Source of the DNA: Dryocosmus kuriphilus
Taxonomy: Eukaryota > Arthropoda > Insecta > Hymenoptera > Cynipidae
Reading direction: 5' to 3'
Assembly: GCA_038277395.1 (NCBI GenBank)
Contig: CM076192.1
Location: 197,101,647 to 197,165,646, forward strand
Length of the DNA: 64,000 nt
Each line of letters begins with the position of its first letter. Position 1 is the stretch's first letter. Shown in pieces: positions 1-11,677 of this stretch. The notes below the pieces were generated by a model, which saw only the letters and a program-made list of their open reading frames with translations, did no database searches and was not told where the DNA came from. The translations under genes and the position numbers were made by a program.

Positions 1-279
1 AATTAAAAACATTCTTAACAAATTTTTGTTATAAATAACATCGCTTCAATTCTATTATTTAAAAAGTTCTGCATTGCGGTAAATCGTTGCGCTAGTTGCA
101 ATAGTGATTCCCTAAAGGTTGCGTGTAATAAATCTAGCATGTACGGAAAATTGCAAGGCTGATTACAAATATATTCATCTTTCATACTAGCTTTACACAT
201 ACACAGAAGTTATGTCTCATGTAATAATGTCTTAATCATAAACTTAATAAATTTTATTTTCCGGAATCTTTAGTTTGTT

Positions 280-660
280 GGCATTCCGTTTGGCCTGACT
301 TTTATTTTAAAGAATTATCATTTAAAATAATTTTTACATTCTCATCAGAAAATGTATTAGTTTTATGTCAAATTTACCCCGCCCAGTTTTCATCAAATCT
401 CCACGTTTTTAGACACCCTGAGTGAGAAAAAAAACGATTTTTATGACAGTTTCTGCCTGCCTGTTGTTGTCGCTGTCGTAGTAGTCGTTGTCGGCATCTG
501 TTCTCGCGATGAGCTTCGAAGGGCTGATCCGATTGGATTGTGTTTCTGCGTACTTGTTTAAGGCGTAAGAAGAAAGGAAGAGTTCGTTAACTAGTGATTT
601 TTGACCATTGGTTATGGTTTTATCCATCAAAAACCGTTTTCACAAAACCAAAAAATCCAT
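280..660 (-). repeat. Family X dispersed repeat, copy 1
   Basis: This is a member of a repeat present at least seven times here. On its own strand it reads GATGGATAAAACCATAACC, then a stretch ending in TCCTTCGAA(A/G) and a GTTATCGCG-like motif (degraded in this copy), then a GAC/AAC-rich microsatellite, then a CCGTTTTT motif and AAATTTCATGAAAT-like sequence. Some copies read open, giving a DKTIT...ISPSK...DNRQ peptide pattern. The Asp/Asn run comes straight from the simple repeat, so I treat it as non-coding. Confidence 0.75.
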
Positions 661-999
661 TTTCCGACTAAACCAAGCGAGATACAAAAAAAATAGTAGA
701 CAGAAAAATTGTTCATCTCAAAAGAAATCTACAAATTTTGTTTCAAACATGTTCCGATAAAATGCACGGTTTCTTATTTAATAGAGAAAACGATATTGAA
801 AATAAGGAACTGTGGTTTGACGACATAGTATTCAAGATACGACAAAAATGATAATAGAAAGAGTTGTGGAAAATCTGCCCGATACTCAGGCGCATTCTCA
901 TCACGCTTCTCACGCTTACCAGTCGATGAAAGTATATGAAAAACGTGAATTTCTTAATTTTCTACATAGTTTGGTTGAAAACTGCATTTTTCAAATTCT

Positions 1000-1265
1000 C
1001 ATCGGAGAAGGTATTAGTTTTATGACCCCCCCCCCCCCCCCAGTTTTCATCAAATCACTAAGTTTGGGACCCCCTGAGTAAGGAAAAACTATTTTTAAGG
1101 CGATGTCTGTCTGTTGTCGTCGTTGTTGTTGTTGTTGTCGTTGTCGTCGTTTGTTCCGCGATAACTTTCGAACGACTAATCGGATTGGATTGCCCTTTGA
1201 CGCACCTTTGACACCAGTCGATATGGTTTTATCCATCAACAATGGTTTTCACAAAATCAAGTAAT
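1000..1265 (-). repeat. Family X dispersed repeat, copy 2, with a C-tract
   Basis: This second minus-strand member lies about 620 bases from copy 1. It shares the GCGATAACTTTCGAA motif near 1158-1172 and the GATGGATAAAACCAT start at about 1240. Its microsatellite is CGTTGTTGTTGTTGTCGTTG-like. A run of about 14 C residues at 1026-1040 sits where the other copies have a shorter CCCGCC-like stretch, so it is probably a slippage expansion. Confidence 0.7.
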
Positions 1266-1309
1266 CCATTATTCGGCTAAACTGTGTGATATAAAAAAAA
1301 CAGTAGAGA

Positions 1310-1850
1310 GTAAAGTTGTTCTTCTCAAAAAATTCCACAATAGCAGATTGTATTATTTTTTGATAAAATGCATGGTTTTTGTTTTAATCGAGAAAAGGTT
1401 ATTGAAAACAAGAAACTGTTTTCTTGCCAAAAGGTACAAGATACGAAAAAAATGATAAGAAACAAAGTTGTTCAGCTCAAAAAGGTCTACGAATTTTGTC
1501 TCAACTATTTTCTGATAAAATGCACCATTTTTGTTTTAAACCAGAAAACGTTATTATAAATAAGAAATTCAAATTTCCTGCCAAACTATGCAATATACGG
1601 AAAAAGTGATACTGAACAAAGTTGTTCACCTTAACAGGATCCACAAATCTGTTTTTAATAATTTTTTTTAACAGACGCAAAGTTTCTGAGTTATTCGTGA
1701 AATATTTTGTTAAATACAACCAAATCCACTTTTCAGAAAAACTATGCTAGGTACGAGAAAATATTGTGAAACAGAATTGTTCATCCTGAAAGGATCTACA
1801 AATTTCCTATAAAGTATTTTTTGATCCAACGTATAGTTTATTCATGAAAC
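1310..1850. repeat. Tandem subrepeats of about 150 bp next to family X
   Basis: A diverged unit recurs near 1313, 1468, 1618 and 1786. Each unit contains GTTGTTC...CTCAAAA..TCTACAAATTT, then a TTTTGATAAAATGCA-like stretch, then GAGAAAACGTTATT, and a 'gccaaactatgc' or 'aagatacgaaaaaaatgat' segment. The same units occur at 43690-44060 and, in opposite orientation, at 59440-59960 and 62450-62910. They are probably the internal repeats of the larger element to which family X belongs. No coding capacity is supported. Confidence 0.65.
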
Positions 1851-2199
1851 GTATAAGAGTTGTTTTAATAAAAAAATACACTATTATAAAGCTAATAAGG
1901 GAGTTATTAAAAGTCATTGAAAAATCTGCCCGCTACTCAGACGCATTCTCATCACGTTTCGCACGCTTACCGGTCGATTAAAGTTTATCAAAAACTTGAA
2001 TTTCTTAATTTTTTACATAGATTGTTTAAAAAATGCAATTACCATTTTCTTGTATCTTGGATATTTTGGCGGAAGCCAGAGTTTTTAAATTTTAATAGCT
2101 TTTTCTTGATTAAAACAAAAATCCTTCATTTTATCAAAAAATGATTAAGACAAAATTTATAGCTTTTTTTAAGATGAACAATTTTAGTTTCTTAGATTT

Positions 2200-2580
2200 T
2201 TCTTGTATCTCTCATAGTTTAGCCGGAAAATGGATCTCTTAATTTTGTGAAAATCGTTTTTGATGGATAAAACCATAAGCGTTCGTCAAAAGTAGCTGGG
2301 TAGCGAACTTATACTTACTTTCTACGCTCTAAAAAAGTGTGCCAAAGCGCAACCCAATCCGATTAGTCCTTCGAAAGTTATCGCGACCAAAGCCGACGAC
2401 AACGCCAACGACTGCGACGCCGACAACGACGCCGACAACAACTGACATACAGACGCCGTCGTGAAAACCGTTTTTTCTAACTCAGGGGGTCTCGAAACGT
2501 GTAAATTTCATGAAATCCGCGAAAGCCAAATTTTACATAAATCTAAAACCATCTCTGATGAGAATGTGACAAGACAAAAT
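2200..2580 (+). repeat. Family X dispersed repeat, copy 3 (plus strand)
   Basis: Opposite in orientation to copies 1 and 2, so 280-2580 is arranged as two minus units facing one plus unit. It contains GATGGATAAAACCATAAGC at about 2259, TCCTTCGAAAGTTATCGCG at 2370-2388, a GACGCCGACAACGACG microsatellite and the CGTGAAAACCGTTTTTTC motif near 2459. The tail at 2530-2570 reads AAATTTTACATAAATCTAA and TCTGATGAGAATGTG, the reverse of the start of the minus copies. Confidence 0.72.
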
Positions 2581-2584
2581 AAGC

Positions 2585-3869
2585 AAGTAATCCACAAAGA
2601 ATGATCACCACCAATCTTGGTCACACTTTAAATAAAGAAGATTTAGGAATTATACAAACCAAAAACACTCTCTTAACGTCCAATACTAAAAGAGTCAAAA
2701 GTGTCTAGATAAAAAAAAACTTCCAGGTGAAATTTGTGCCAATCAAACTTAACATTTGAAAACGCTTTCAGACTTTAAACAAGAAAAACAAAAGAAGTGG
2801 AGGGATAAGGGTTTTGCCTTGATAAGGATCTCGTATGAACACCGAAACGTTGGCATGCTTTGTAATTAATTCTTGGTTGAGTTTTTAAACAAAGTGGAAG
2901 CAAAAGAACACGTAGGAAAGGAAAAGAAGGAAGGGCATTTGCTTGGTTGCCTTCCTCTTCCCCACCTCTGCTTCTGTTTTTCTTGTTTGGATTTTGCTAG
3001 AAGCCTTTCCAGGTGCTTAATTTGATTGGTGCAAATTTGTTCGGAGAGTTGTCTTTTATTTAACATCATGTTTCTTAGTTTCGTATTTTATTTTGTTTTT
3101 AAAGATTTTGTTTTCAGTTTCGAAGTATTTTTCAGTTTTTGAGGTTTTTAAAGAGACTAATGTGTTTGAGATTTTTCAGTTTCTTAAGAGAAGATAATTT
3201 TTGTAGGATAAATCTCAACCATAATATTCTTGTGTAGGAAAAATTTCATATTATTCAATTTCGAATAATTATAATTTCCCTTAGACCAGTACCTTCTACT
3301 CTGTACTTATTTTTTCATAACGATTTTTCTGCAATCATGGAAAAATCGTAAGAAATGCATTAAAAACAAAAATCATAATAATAAAACAAATATTGTACGC
3401 AGAACTCTCTACTACCTATTTTATATTGTATTTTAATTAATTTTTTAATTGCTTGCGATTCCAAATCCATCTGGGGTTAGAAAATAGTTTTTTTTTTTTT
3501 CGCTCCCGCCTTTAAACACAGCTGTCGGGCAGCTGGTTTTGTAAGATAAAGCATTGGGATTTTTTATTATCAAGATCTTTTGACGAAACAAATTGTACTT
3601 TCGCAGCACTTAATAAAACCTACAGTCATTTGCGAAGTATATGTTTGCTGGAAATTCTCTTCATTTTTTTTTTAAGGCAAAATGTGAGTTTTCAAACCTT
3701 TTTTCACAGAACGTAAGCATTTCTTGAAAGCTAAATATGTGAGCTTCGGAAATATACAAAAGCTTTCGCTGTTCATGAGAAAAATGGGAAAATTCGCTTT
3801 AAAAAAAATTTGTCAGGGAAACAAAAATGGTCTAACCCACACAAAATTTATGGTATGTCTTTTTTCCGT

Positions 3870-3870
<1 letters not shown>
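2585..3870. other. Duplicated non-coding flank, no gene recognised
   Basis: This stretch of about 1.3 kb is shared with 46265-47535 and lies between family X and the BEL/Pao element. I see no open frame with protein-like composition. It contains an 'accgaaacgttggcatgc' stretch at 2840-2858 and several T-rich runs. Its value is as evidence that the duplication extends beyond transposon ends. Confidence 0.5.

Positions 3871-3876
<6 letters not shown>

Positions 3877-3917
<41 letters not shown>
3877..3917. repeat. (TA)n microsatellite
   Basis: This is an uninterrupted run of TA dinucleotides of about 40 bases. The duplicate copy at about 47541-47568 is shorter, as expected for slippage after duplication. 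Any open frame crossing it (YIYIYI) is an artefact. Confidence 0.95.
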
Positions 3918-3922
<5 letters not shown>

Positions 3923-4304
3923 AATATAGAATTTTTGAAAAACTTTTTAAAAACTCACGGCGACTTGCCTCAACGTTTTTCCAATCTCGACGCGAGATCA
4001 TAATACAAGATGCCGCTATTTCTTGATTGCTCATGTAAAGCTAACTCTGACTATGTGAGTAAACGCAGATTTTGTTAACTTTGTTGGGTTTGAATCTGCG
4101 TTTTCTTGTGCTCAACTAATCTCTTGCGCGATTAGTATTATATTCCGAATCTATTCAGAAACATTGTTCCCCTGAAATCGGATTGATACTAAAAAACCGG
4201 TACTGAAAGCGCTGAAAAATGACCGCATCAAGTTTTTTTCAGTCTGAAAAAGCATTATGCGCTTTCTAGTGGTGAAACATGTGCAAAAGTGAATGTACCT
4301 GGAG

Positions 4305-4312
4305 TATATAAG
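4305..4312 (+). promoter_or_regulatory. Possible TATA box of the BEL/Pao LTR
   Basis: TATATAAG lies in a 285-base stretch (4200-4485) that copy 2 lacks. About 25-35 bases downstream the sequence becomes C/G/T-rich (around 'ccatcgatcgccgtcg'), a plausible start-site zone. If this is the LTR promoter, copy 2 has lost it by deletion. It could instead belong to a separate insertion. Confidence 0.35.
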
Positions 4313-5252
4313 AGCCTAGTGCAGCATCCATCGATCGCCGTCGCACTTCGACGTTTTAAAATCTCCATATTCATATTTTAGCATTTTATCATCGACCATA
4401 TTATAAATACCAAAGTTTTGCTCGACGGAAGTACCTAAAATCAGAATGGTCAAAGGGATTAAATTGAACCGTACAATCCAGTGCCTATCGGTGTGAGCTA
4501 GTGTGCGTTCTGAACGTACACAAGGTGTAAAAATTTCAGCGAGACATTCGTTATGAATACAGCACTTTTAGTTACACGCCTCGCAACAATCATTAAATGA
4601 ATTGGATGGCTCACGCGTGTGTGACGCACAACTGCAATCAAGTGTCAGCTGAGTCTGCAACAAATTTCTGATACACGTGGATCCTAGCGAGGAGCCGTTG
4701 TCAACGTCTCTCTTGTTCCTTCACCCTAAAAGTGGATGGAAGAAAAACATCGCCTCCCTTGTTCCTTCTTATCTACAAATAGAAGGAAGTAAGTCATTCA
4801 TAACGTCGACGATCCTGATTCTGCACGGCAGCCGGGCCTGTCAAACTCTTACGGCTTTGTTCAACAAGTCAGGCGTACTTCAGGAAGTTGTCCACATTTT
4901 TCGACAACGATATCTGTGAGTTCGCTCCATTTATTTTATTACTTACTCCTGATTTTCTCATATATCTTGCAACCTGTTGAATCTCGTTTCGTTATTCTCG
5001 TGAATTATGTTCCGTAACTCATATTCTGAATTAGCTACCGTGAATGACTCGACCATGGACGTTGTGCTTGTGTCATTTACCAAAACATGAAGTATGTGTC
5101 ATTCTATTATTTATTTCGCTGCTATGCTTGTCAATGTTTGGTTATTTTCTACCAATTTATTTATTTAACCCTGTCTTCTCTCACCAAATTGAATTTCGTG
5201 ATTCCCCTTTTCGCTTTCTTTTGCACGAATATTTCAAATCTCATAAGCCAAA

Positions 5253-7480
5253 ATGACTGTAGACGAAATTGGCCAACTGATCAACCAACAAACTAAATTG
5301 AGTGGAGTTATTTCACGGGCTTATATCAATTTTGAAAAATTATTTGCTGCTAATCTTGCCCGTTGAGCATGGAAGGCTTGCATACAGGATCTAGATAAGA
5401 AATCTGATCAACTTCAGAAAAAGTGTCAAGAGATACTCGCTTTCTATACAAAGGAGCACAAGAAGCTGCTGTACTTCTCTAAAGACGTTTCTAATGAAAC
5501 AGAAGAGCTCTACTTAGTCGAAGTGGGTAAATTTTTGGACAAGTAGTATGCATATGATCGACAGCCAGCTTCTGCAGATGATCCGGTAGCTCCAGCTCAA
5601 CAAGCCAATCAGGCCATAGTCAGGACTTTCCGAAGACTGTTAGTTCGCTGTTTGTCTGAAGATGCGCGGGAGGTTCCTAAGAACACCCACTGGCGCTCAG
5701 CCTGTAAGCACATTGTGCCATACCCGTGTTTATCTCAAGGCAGTGCACAGATACATGGTAACTTTCTTCTTTTTTTTTTACAGTGATTTTGATCTCTGAT
5801 TTTTTCGTTTTTTTCCAACGTTCTGGTTATATTACCACTCGCGTGCCAGGCATACTCTATGACACCGTTTCGGACGCGGGTCTTTTGTGTCTTACAGTGA
5901 GCCACCAATAGATGCCATCTGGCAGCCTCTCAAACCAGACTATAAGATGCTAGCAAAGCTAGTATGGCAGGGTTTGTAGGAGCAGTCCTTTTGAAATCTT
6001 CCAGTTAGGTTTTATTCATGTTTGGTGCACTGACCTGTTTTGTCATGCAAGTGTACGTGTGTGTTTATTTTTCAAAATCAAGCAGTGACCTTCGGGCGAT
6101 AGTCCCCTCGAAAGAAGCTTGTCTCGAACGGAAATCGCTAACTCTTTTCCGAGTCTCTCAAAATCGGTTGGTAACCCTCAAGAAGTTTTCCCCTCGACAT
6201 GGAGCATCTTCTCTAGGAAGCCACCAACCTGTTCTGAGTGGACCTACACTTTAACAAGGGTTTCAAACCACCAGAACCCATGTTAAAGTACATAGAAACA
6301 TTTCCATTGGTAACGGCACAGGAATCGAACCCAGTCCTCCATGTTGGAAGCTTGACGCGCTATCACCTGAGCCACCGGAACTTTTCTACCTTCCGAAGAT
6401 AGAGCTTCCAAAATTTTGGGAATTTATTTGGATCGGCCGAGATACATTATCTTATTTAATGTAATTGTTGTAGAAAATCCAAGAACGACAAACGTTGCAA
6501 AATTGCATTATTTATAAACAAGTCTGTCTGGAGAACCCGCTCATCTCTTTAGCAATATTCCTACTACTGCTGAGAACTTCACCCTTGCATGAGATTTGCT
6601 AACTGAAACAAATGAAAACACTCGGTTGTTAGTAAGTTCTCAGATTGCCGCTTTATGCTCTCTACAACAAGTGTCCACATAATCTGACTCTGAGATATAG
6701 AAGCTTCTGCATGAAGCAACAGAAGCCATTGGTGCAGTGAATGCACTTAAACGTCCCGTCGAAAAATGGGATGATTGGTTGATCTAGATTACAGCTCAAC
6801 GAAGTGACCAACATGCTCGCCGGGATAGGGAAACATGTATCGGAGGAAAAGTGGAGCCACAGACGTTTGAGCAACTAAAAACTTTTCGCACTACCCGAAT
6901 CTAGGCCCTCGTGTCCGTGGGCCATTCAGCTGGTCTTCAGACCACAACAATCTCGTCATCATCGAAGAAATCTTCAAAACGTAACAAATCGATTTTTTCT
7001 GTGAAGGCACATAATACTACAAGGAAATCTGATAGAAAGTTTCGACTAACGTTAGCTGCAGCCTCTGTCAGGAGAATCATTACTTTGTTTTCTTCGAAGG
7101 ATTTAAAACTAAATATCTTGCTCAGCGCTAGGAATTTGTGTATTCGAAGGACTTATGTGAGAACTGCTTTGACCCAAATCGCGTTGGAGACTGTCGGTCT
7201 AATATGGTGTGCCTTACCTTCCATGGTCATCATACATTCATTCACGATCCAGCATCATCATCAGGAACTGAATCCATACATATTACTTCGTCTGGATCAT
7301 CCGTGTCCAATAATCCAAGGAATCACAGAGATTCGGCATGGCAGCGTTGTAAATACTCATGTAACTTCTTGTGCCATTGGGACAAGCCTGGTCGCAACAG
7401 CACTTATAGTTGTTGGGAACACAGGTGCATGCTATGCCCAGGCCCGTTGTATGACAGGTCCATCCTGGGGTTGTAATTTT
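5253..7480 (+). pseudogene. gag: BEL/Pao gag, broken (copy 1)
   Basis: Gag forms the particle and binds RNA in BEL/Pao elements. The likely start is the ATG at 5253 (MTVDEIGQL...). A hydrophilic, probably coiled-coil N-terminal part runs to about 5760 and contains in-frame stops, including at 'ANLAR*AWK' (near 5365) and 'FLDK*YAYD' (near 5545). A LPSEDRASK-like segment at about 6390 is the remnant of the LPK.ELPKF motif of Pao gags, followed by 'GEPAHL..NIPTT' near 6530-6570 and 'GAVNALKRPVEKWDDWL' near 6740. The zinc-knuckle region is at 7140-7260 (CENCF...DC), where the histidine is replaced by Asn. The frame shifts several times and a SINE splits it. It is dead. Confidence 0.8.
6010..6385 (-). 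mobile_element. tRNA-derived SINE inside BEL/Pao gag (copy 1)
   Basis: On the minus strand the head (6381 down to about 6310) looks like a tRNA. It has an A-box-like GGTGGCTCAGGTGATA at 6375-6360 and a clean B box GGTTCGATTCC at 6331-6321, about 30 bases further on. A body of about 300 bases follows, ending in an A-rich tail near 6070-6080 (AAAAATAAACACACAC). It interrupts gag before the LPSED segment. The same insertion is at 49400-49755. The exact ends are inferred. Confidence 0.55.
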
Positions 7481-7889
7481 CCTTCAGAAATCCTCACATA
7501 GTGTCTTTGAATACCTGGCCGGTTCGCATCGCTCCATATCTCTGATGTAGGGGATCATAAATCTGAAGTACCTAAGGTCAGTCTAACTAATGCTATCACA
7601 AAGTTTTGTTCATTTCTGCCTCCTTATAAACGAATTATCCCAGTCCTGTAAAACTTAGTACTGTCCTAGAAGATATATTACGAAATTTATTAGCTGTTTT
7701 TCAGAATTTCTAGTACATAGACAAGTTTCTAAAGAATAAACGAGGCAGAGTTTATATTGATAACTGAATAATTAATTGGTGTTTAATATAGCGAATATTA
7801 CCAAGCACTAAATGTCTTGATGAAGATAATAAGAAATGGAAGTGCTTAGTATGGAAGGATTTTAAACATGGTACTGTTACCCACATAAG

Positions 7890-8915
7890 GGCCTGTGCCA
7901 CTGAGCGGAACACTTACATTACGAACCTGAATTTTAGGATTTATCCTTTTATTTTTTAAAACAAAGAACCTTTTTTGTAAATAAAATATCAGACTGGAAC
8001 TTTTAAATATGCATGAGATGGAAATAAATTGCCTTTGTATACATTATTTGAGTAGCAATTTTGAAAAATGTTTTTTTCGACGAAATTAAAGCTTTAAATA
8101 TCTTGGAGCCACTCCAGAATTTTTTTGAATCACAGAACTTTTTTCGTAAACAAAGTATCGGACTGAAACTTTGAGAAATGCATGAGAAGACATTAAATAG
8201 CGTTTTTATAAATTATTTGATAGGAATTTTGAAAAAAATTTTTTCGAGGGAATTAAAACAGGAAGAATTTTGCAAGCGAGTTACAACCAACACGGCTCCC
8301 AATATCAAAGCTATAATGTCCTACACGCGACACGCCTTGGGCTCACTGGCAGATGACGTCGCGAATTTACATATTAGTTTGTTAATTTGCATTATAAATA
8401 CAAAAATTTTTATGTATAATGTTTTCTAACGATGTTCGCCTGATTTTCTTCAAGACAGGACAGAGGAGTCGCTCACCTCAATACTGTTCCACTGAAAAGA
8501 AAGACATTGATTACAGTGTTCAACAGCACGGTCGGTATTCCTGGGAATTTATTTAGTTATTACTAACGTTTTTACATTATTTGACTTAAATCGCTTATAC
8601 AAACGTACTTTATTGTCTTCATTTGCTTCTCGGAAAATTTTAGGTCAATATATCATGTATAAAAAAAGTTCCGTGATTCAAAATATTTCTGAAGATGCTC
8701 CAAGAAATTTTCACCTTTAATTTCATCGAAAAGAAACTTTTCCAAAATTCCTACTCAAATAATGTCCACAAATGCAATTTATTGTCTTCTCATGCTTTCC
8801 CAAACTTTCAATCATAAATTTTGTTTACAAAAAAAGTTCTGTGGCTCAAAAAATAAATGGATAAATCCTTAAATTGAGGTTGGTAATGTAGATCTTCCGC
8901 TCAGTGGTACATGCA
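7890..8915. mobile_element. Foldback / MITE-like element with long inverted ends
   Basis: The left end (CCACTGAGCGGAA at 7898-7910) is the exact reverse complement of the right end (TTCCGCTCAGTGG at 8895-8907). The similarity continues inward for more than 200 bases: 'ggatttatcc' at 7937-7946 pairs with 'ggataaatcc' near 8859-8868, and the TTTTTTTGTAAA, ATGCATGAGA and GAAATTAAAG stretches pair with 8650-8840. The left arm contains a second diverged subrepeat at 8110-8250. The central part (about 8255-8620) shows no transposase. Non-autonomous and unclassified; no target duplication was identified. Confidence 0.65.
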
Positions 8916-8919
8916 CTTA

Positions 8920-11650
8920 AAGAGATATTAGCCAGTATGTTTAAGTGTATACCAAAATGTTGGTTTAACTTATTCGAGGGGCTGTTTAGTATTTACTGAG
9001 CAATCGAATGCCACTCAAATTTTCATTGATTGCTAATGAGGGAAGAGTGACTGAAATAGAATTACAATTAAAATATAAAACATTATTATTATTATAAATA
9101 TTGTGAAGCGTGTAAGAGTATATAATTAGGATAAGTATATATGTATAAGTGAATATATAATTGAGGTTTAATATTAATCATGACTGAAACTAACATGCAG
9201 TATAGGATATTTTGCTGTTGTGGAAAAAATAAAATCCCTTTCCATCATATACCAAAGTAATTCGATGAAATATTGCAAAGTACTGAAAGCTCCGTCTGTC
9301 ACCAGTTTACTATCTGAAGTAGTGAAAACTTATTTTCGTGTATTATGTTGTAGTTATGTTGTAGCCAGGATTTGCATTTCTTACCAATCATTTCTTTTGA
9401 TAAAGTATCGGCATACACAATACGAGAACCATCTATTAGGCTAAGTTTGGATTGTTATAGGGCTTGCCTTGAATGATGCTCTCATGGCTCGAGGTATATT
9501 TAGCTAATGCTTGCTGATTATGCCTTTGGTTACAAACTCGTTCAAAAACTTTTGTTCGTTTTCAGTAAAAACACTTTGCCTTTCATTTTTCTTTTTCATT
9601 TTGATCGTTATTATGTAACACAATATCAGACATAATCAAAGGCTAGCAGTAAACTGAATACATATGTACTCCTTCAACTGCAAAAACTTCGCTTTTGTAA
9701 TATTTTATTGTTTTTCGTTAACTATTAGTCAATGAATCAATACTATTCAGGTCGGAAAATAATGCTTGAAATTTTTTCTTTATTTTGGAAAACGTGTCAT
9801 TGAAATACCAGTGTGTCATTTCATAACAATAGTTGAGAAACAACAATTCACCATAAGTAACATTGCTAAAAGCGAAAAAAAATGACTGTTAATATCTCAT
9901 TCCAAAAACATCCGCAAATTCTCAAAATTTAGCTGTATATTTTTTATGTATAAATCTTAATCCACACCAATCTTCATAACTTTTTCATCGTTTTCTCTGT
10001 TTGGTTAGGTACCAACTTGAGTAAAAAATGTTTTGTTCAGTGATAAACCTCTTTATTTCTTATCTTAATTTAACTTCGTCTTCTATTTTTTACTTTTGTC
10101 GTTACTTGTGTGGGACATTTTATGTTGTACTATGCCTGCCGTGGACGATTGATGTTCATTATATCGACCAGACGGGAAGAGGAGAATAACCTTTATTAGC
10201 TAATTGGAGTTGCGTCTATAAGAAGAGATATAAATTTCATTATTTTAAATATCAAAAAATATATGTTCATTGTTCTTTTGGTAGAAAATTCACTTATTTT
10301 TGGTTTCAAATTAATATTTGTTTTAGAAAACATGCTTTTTTTGAAATTCCAACTCCTGAATTAGTTTTTCAAAAACTCCATAATTATATATATATATTGG
10401 GCGCCAAACTTTTGTAAGGGAAAATCGGAACAATTTTGTTGAAACATGTTTGAATTAATTGGTTTGAATATGTTATCTTTTGCTTGAAAGTTCAAATATT
10501 TTAGTTCAAAAGGTGCAAAAATTTTCAACTTAAAGTTAGCCTTTTTGGTCAAAAATATAGCCGTTCCATTTCTGAGTGAGAGTTCATTTTTCTCAATCGA
10601 AAATTCAACGATTTGGTTGAAAATTCTACTAATTTCTGAACTTTTGCAGTTTTTATTTGAAGATTAAGCAACTTGGTCCGAAATTAAACTGTATTGTTAA
10701 AAATATAACTATTTTTCATTGAAACTTCATTTATTAGTTTGAAAACGTTATGCAAAAGAAGTACTGGTTAGTACTGGATCCAGTAATTTTTTCGCGAATA
10801 GGTATTGGAAATCCAATCCTTCCTCTCAAAAAAAGTATTGGATCCAAAATTTACCAATACTTCTTTTGGATAATGGAAGTATCATTTTTTAAATTATAAA
10901 ATTCAAATATTTTGCTTGACAATTCATTTTTTCTTTTGGTTGAGAACTCAAAAATTTTTGTTTCATAATTAATCTTTTTCGCTACAATTCTAGCTGTCTC
11001 ATTTTGTGGCTTTGGTATTTATTTTATCCGGCGTCGAATAATTTCAATCTTCGCGCGAATTGAAACGCTGCAATATTTCTATCCATTTTCGAATAAAAAA
11101 AGCTCAGCGTTTTTTCTGTATTGCTAAAATTTTTTAACACTGACCTTTAATTAGCAATGCCCGTAAAATATGCCCACATAATATTTTTGTTTACATTGTG
11201 TCATTAGGGAGCAGTACGAGATCATTATACTGTGCTTCGTAACACTCTTCTTCACCATCTGATCGTGTAAGGAAATAAAAGTCATTATGTATTAAAACAT
11301 TTTGAAAAAAAATTGCCTTAGGAATATTAAATTTTGCTATATTATGAGTCAATTAATTCTTTGCCAAAAACTTCAACGAAAAAGTCACTAACCACTCCGC
11401 CCCACCATCTCGAGCATTTTTTTGCACACGGGACATCGGAATGCATGCGGCTTAAGTTCCGAAAGAGAGAGATGTGGTGTTAATAAAAAAATCAATTTCA
11501 CTTTTATCGAGGGTAGATATCTTTCAAGTCTCAAAGCCGAAGCTTTGCAATAAATAAATGGAAACATTAGGACACGAAAAACAATGATATTCCCTAAACG
11601 ACATTGAAAGAGATATTGTTTCAGCAAAAGACCACGCACCCCTATATGGA
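8920..11650. other. AT-rich intergenic DNA, no gene recognised
   Basis: About 10240-11000 is built of short recurring phrases such as TTTGGTTGAAAATTC and TTCAAATATTTTAGTTC, the reverse of phrases filling 56580-63980. Short (TA)n at 10383-10396. A minus-strand open stretch at 11388-11663 ends in a CPVC-containing peptide, but nothing supports it as a gene. Confidence 0.4.
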
Positions 11651-11652
11651 TT

Positions 11653-11667
11653 GGAGTAATCACCCTT
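11653..11667. repeat. Target-site duplication of the LINE, left copy
   Basis: GGAGTAATCACCCTT here is identical to 15269-15283. The two 15-base copies bracket the whole LINE, so they are its target-site duplication. On the element's strand this is the 3' side, directly after the ATT/AAT tail. Confidence 0.93.
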
Positions 11668-11677
11668 ATTATTATTA

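Larger units (their letters stand above)
1..7450. repeat. Segmental duplication, copy 1
   Basis: This block matches about 43120-50830 in the same order and orientation. Shared landmarks are the stretch around 120-400 (matches 43140-43400), the flank 2585-3900 (matches 46265-47540), the (TA)n tract, the BEL/Pao 5' part, the SINE inside its gag, and the gag zinc-knuckle region up to about 7440. Because the match includes non-transposon flank and the same SINE insertion, one duplication event explains it better than two independent insertions. Differences: copy 1 has two stacked family X units at 255-2050 and about 285 extra bases at 4200-4485. Copy 2 has extra material at 44270-46240. The duplication may begin before the window. 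Confidence 0.8.
3940..7500 (+). mobile_element. BEL/Pao LTR retrotransposon, truncated copy (LTR-like 5' end plus gag)
   Basis: The left end (about 3955-4190) matches both 47595-47840 and the 3' end of the longer copy at 54535-54740, so it is LTR sequence. Gag follows, with its N-terminal coil region from 5253, a middle region at 6690-6910 and a zinc-knuckle region at 7130-7260. Homology to copy 2 ends at about 7440. A few codons that may be the start of the protease remain before 7500. No RT or integrase follows, so pol is missing. A SINE interrupts gag at about 6010-6385. Confidence 0.8.

Noticed and set aside
3724..4026. A gene spanning the (TA)n tract
   Set aside because: The frame passes through a microsatellite (YIYIYI), and the equivalent frame in duplication copy 2 is different in length and broken.
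6310..6381. A functional tRNA gene on the minus strand
   Set aside because: The A and B boxes are present, but I cannot form a convincing acceptor stem and anticodon arm. It continues into a body of 300 bases and is duplicated at 49681-49750, as expected for a SINE head.
11388..11663. A small minus-strand gene ending in CPVCKK
   Set aside because: One Cys pair is not enough for a zinc site; there is no second copy, start context or splice signal. It simply abuts the LINE target site.
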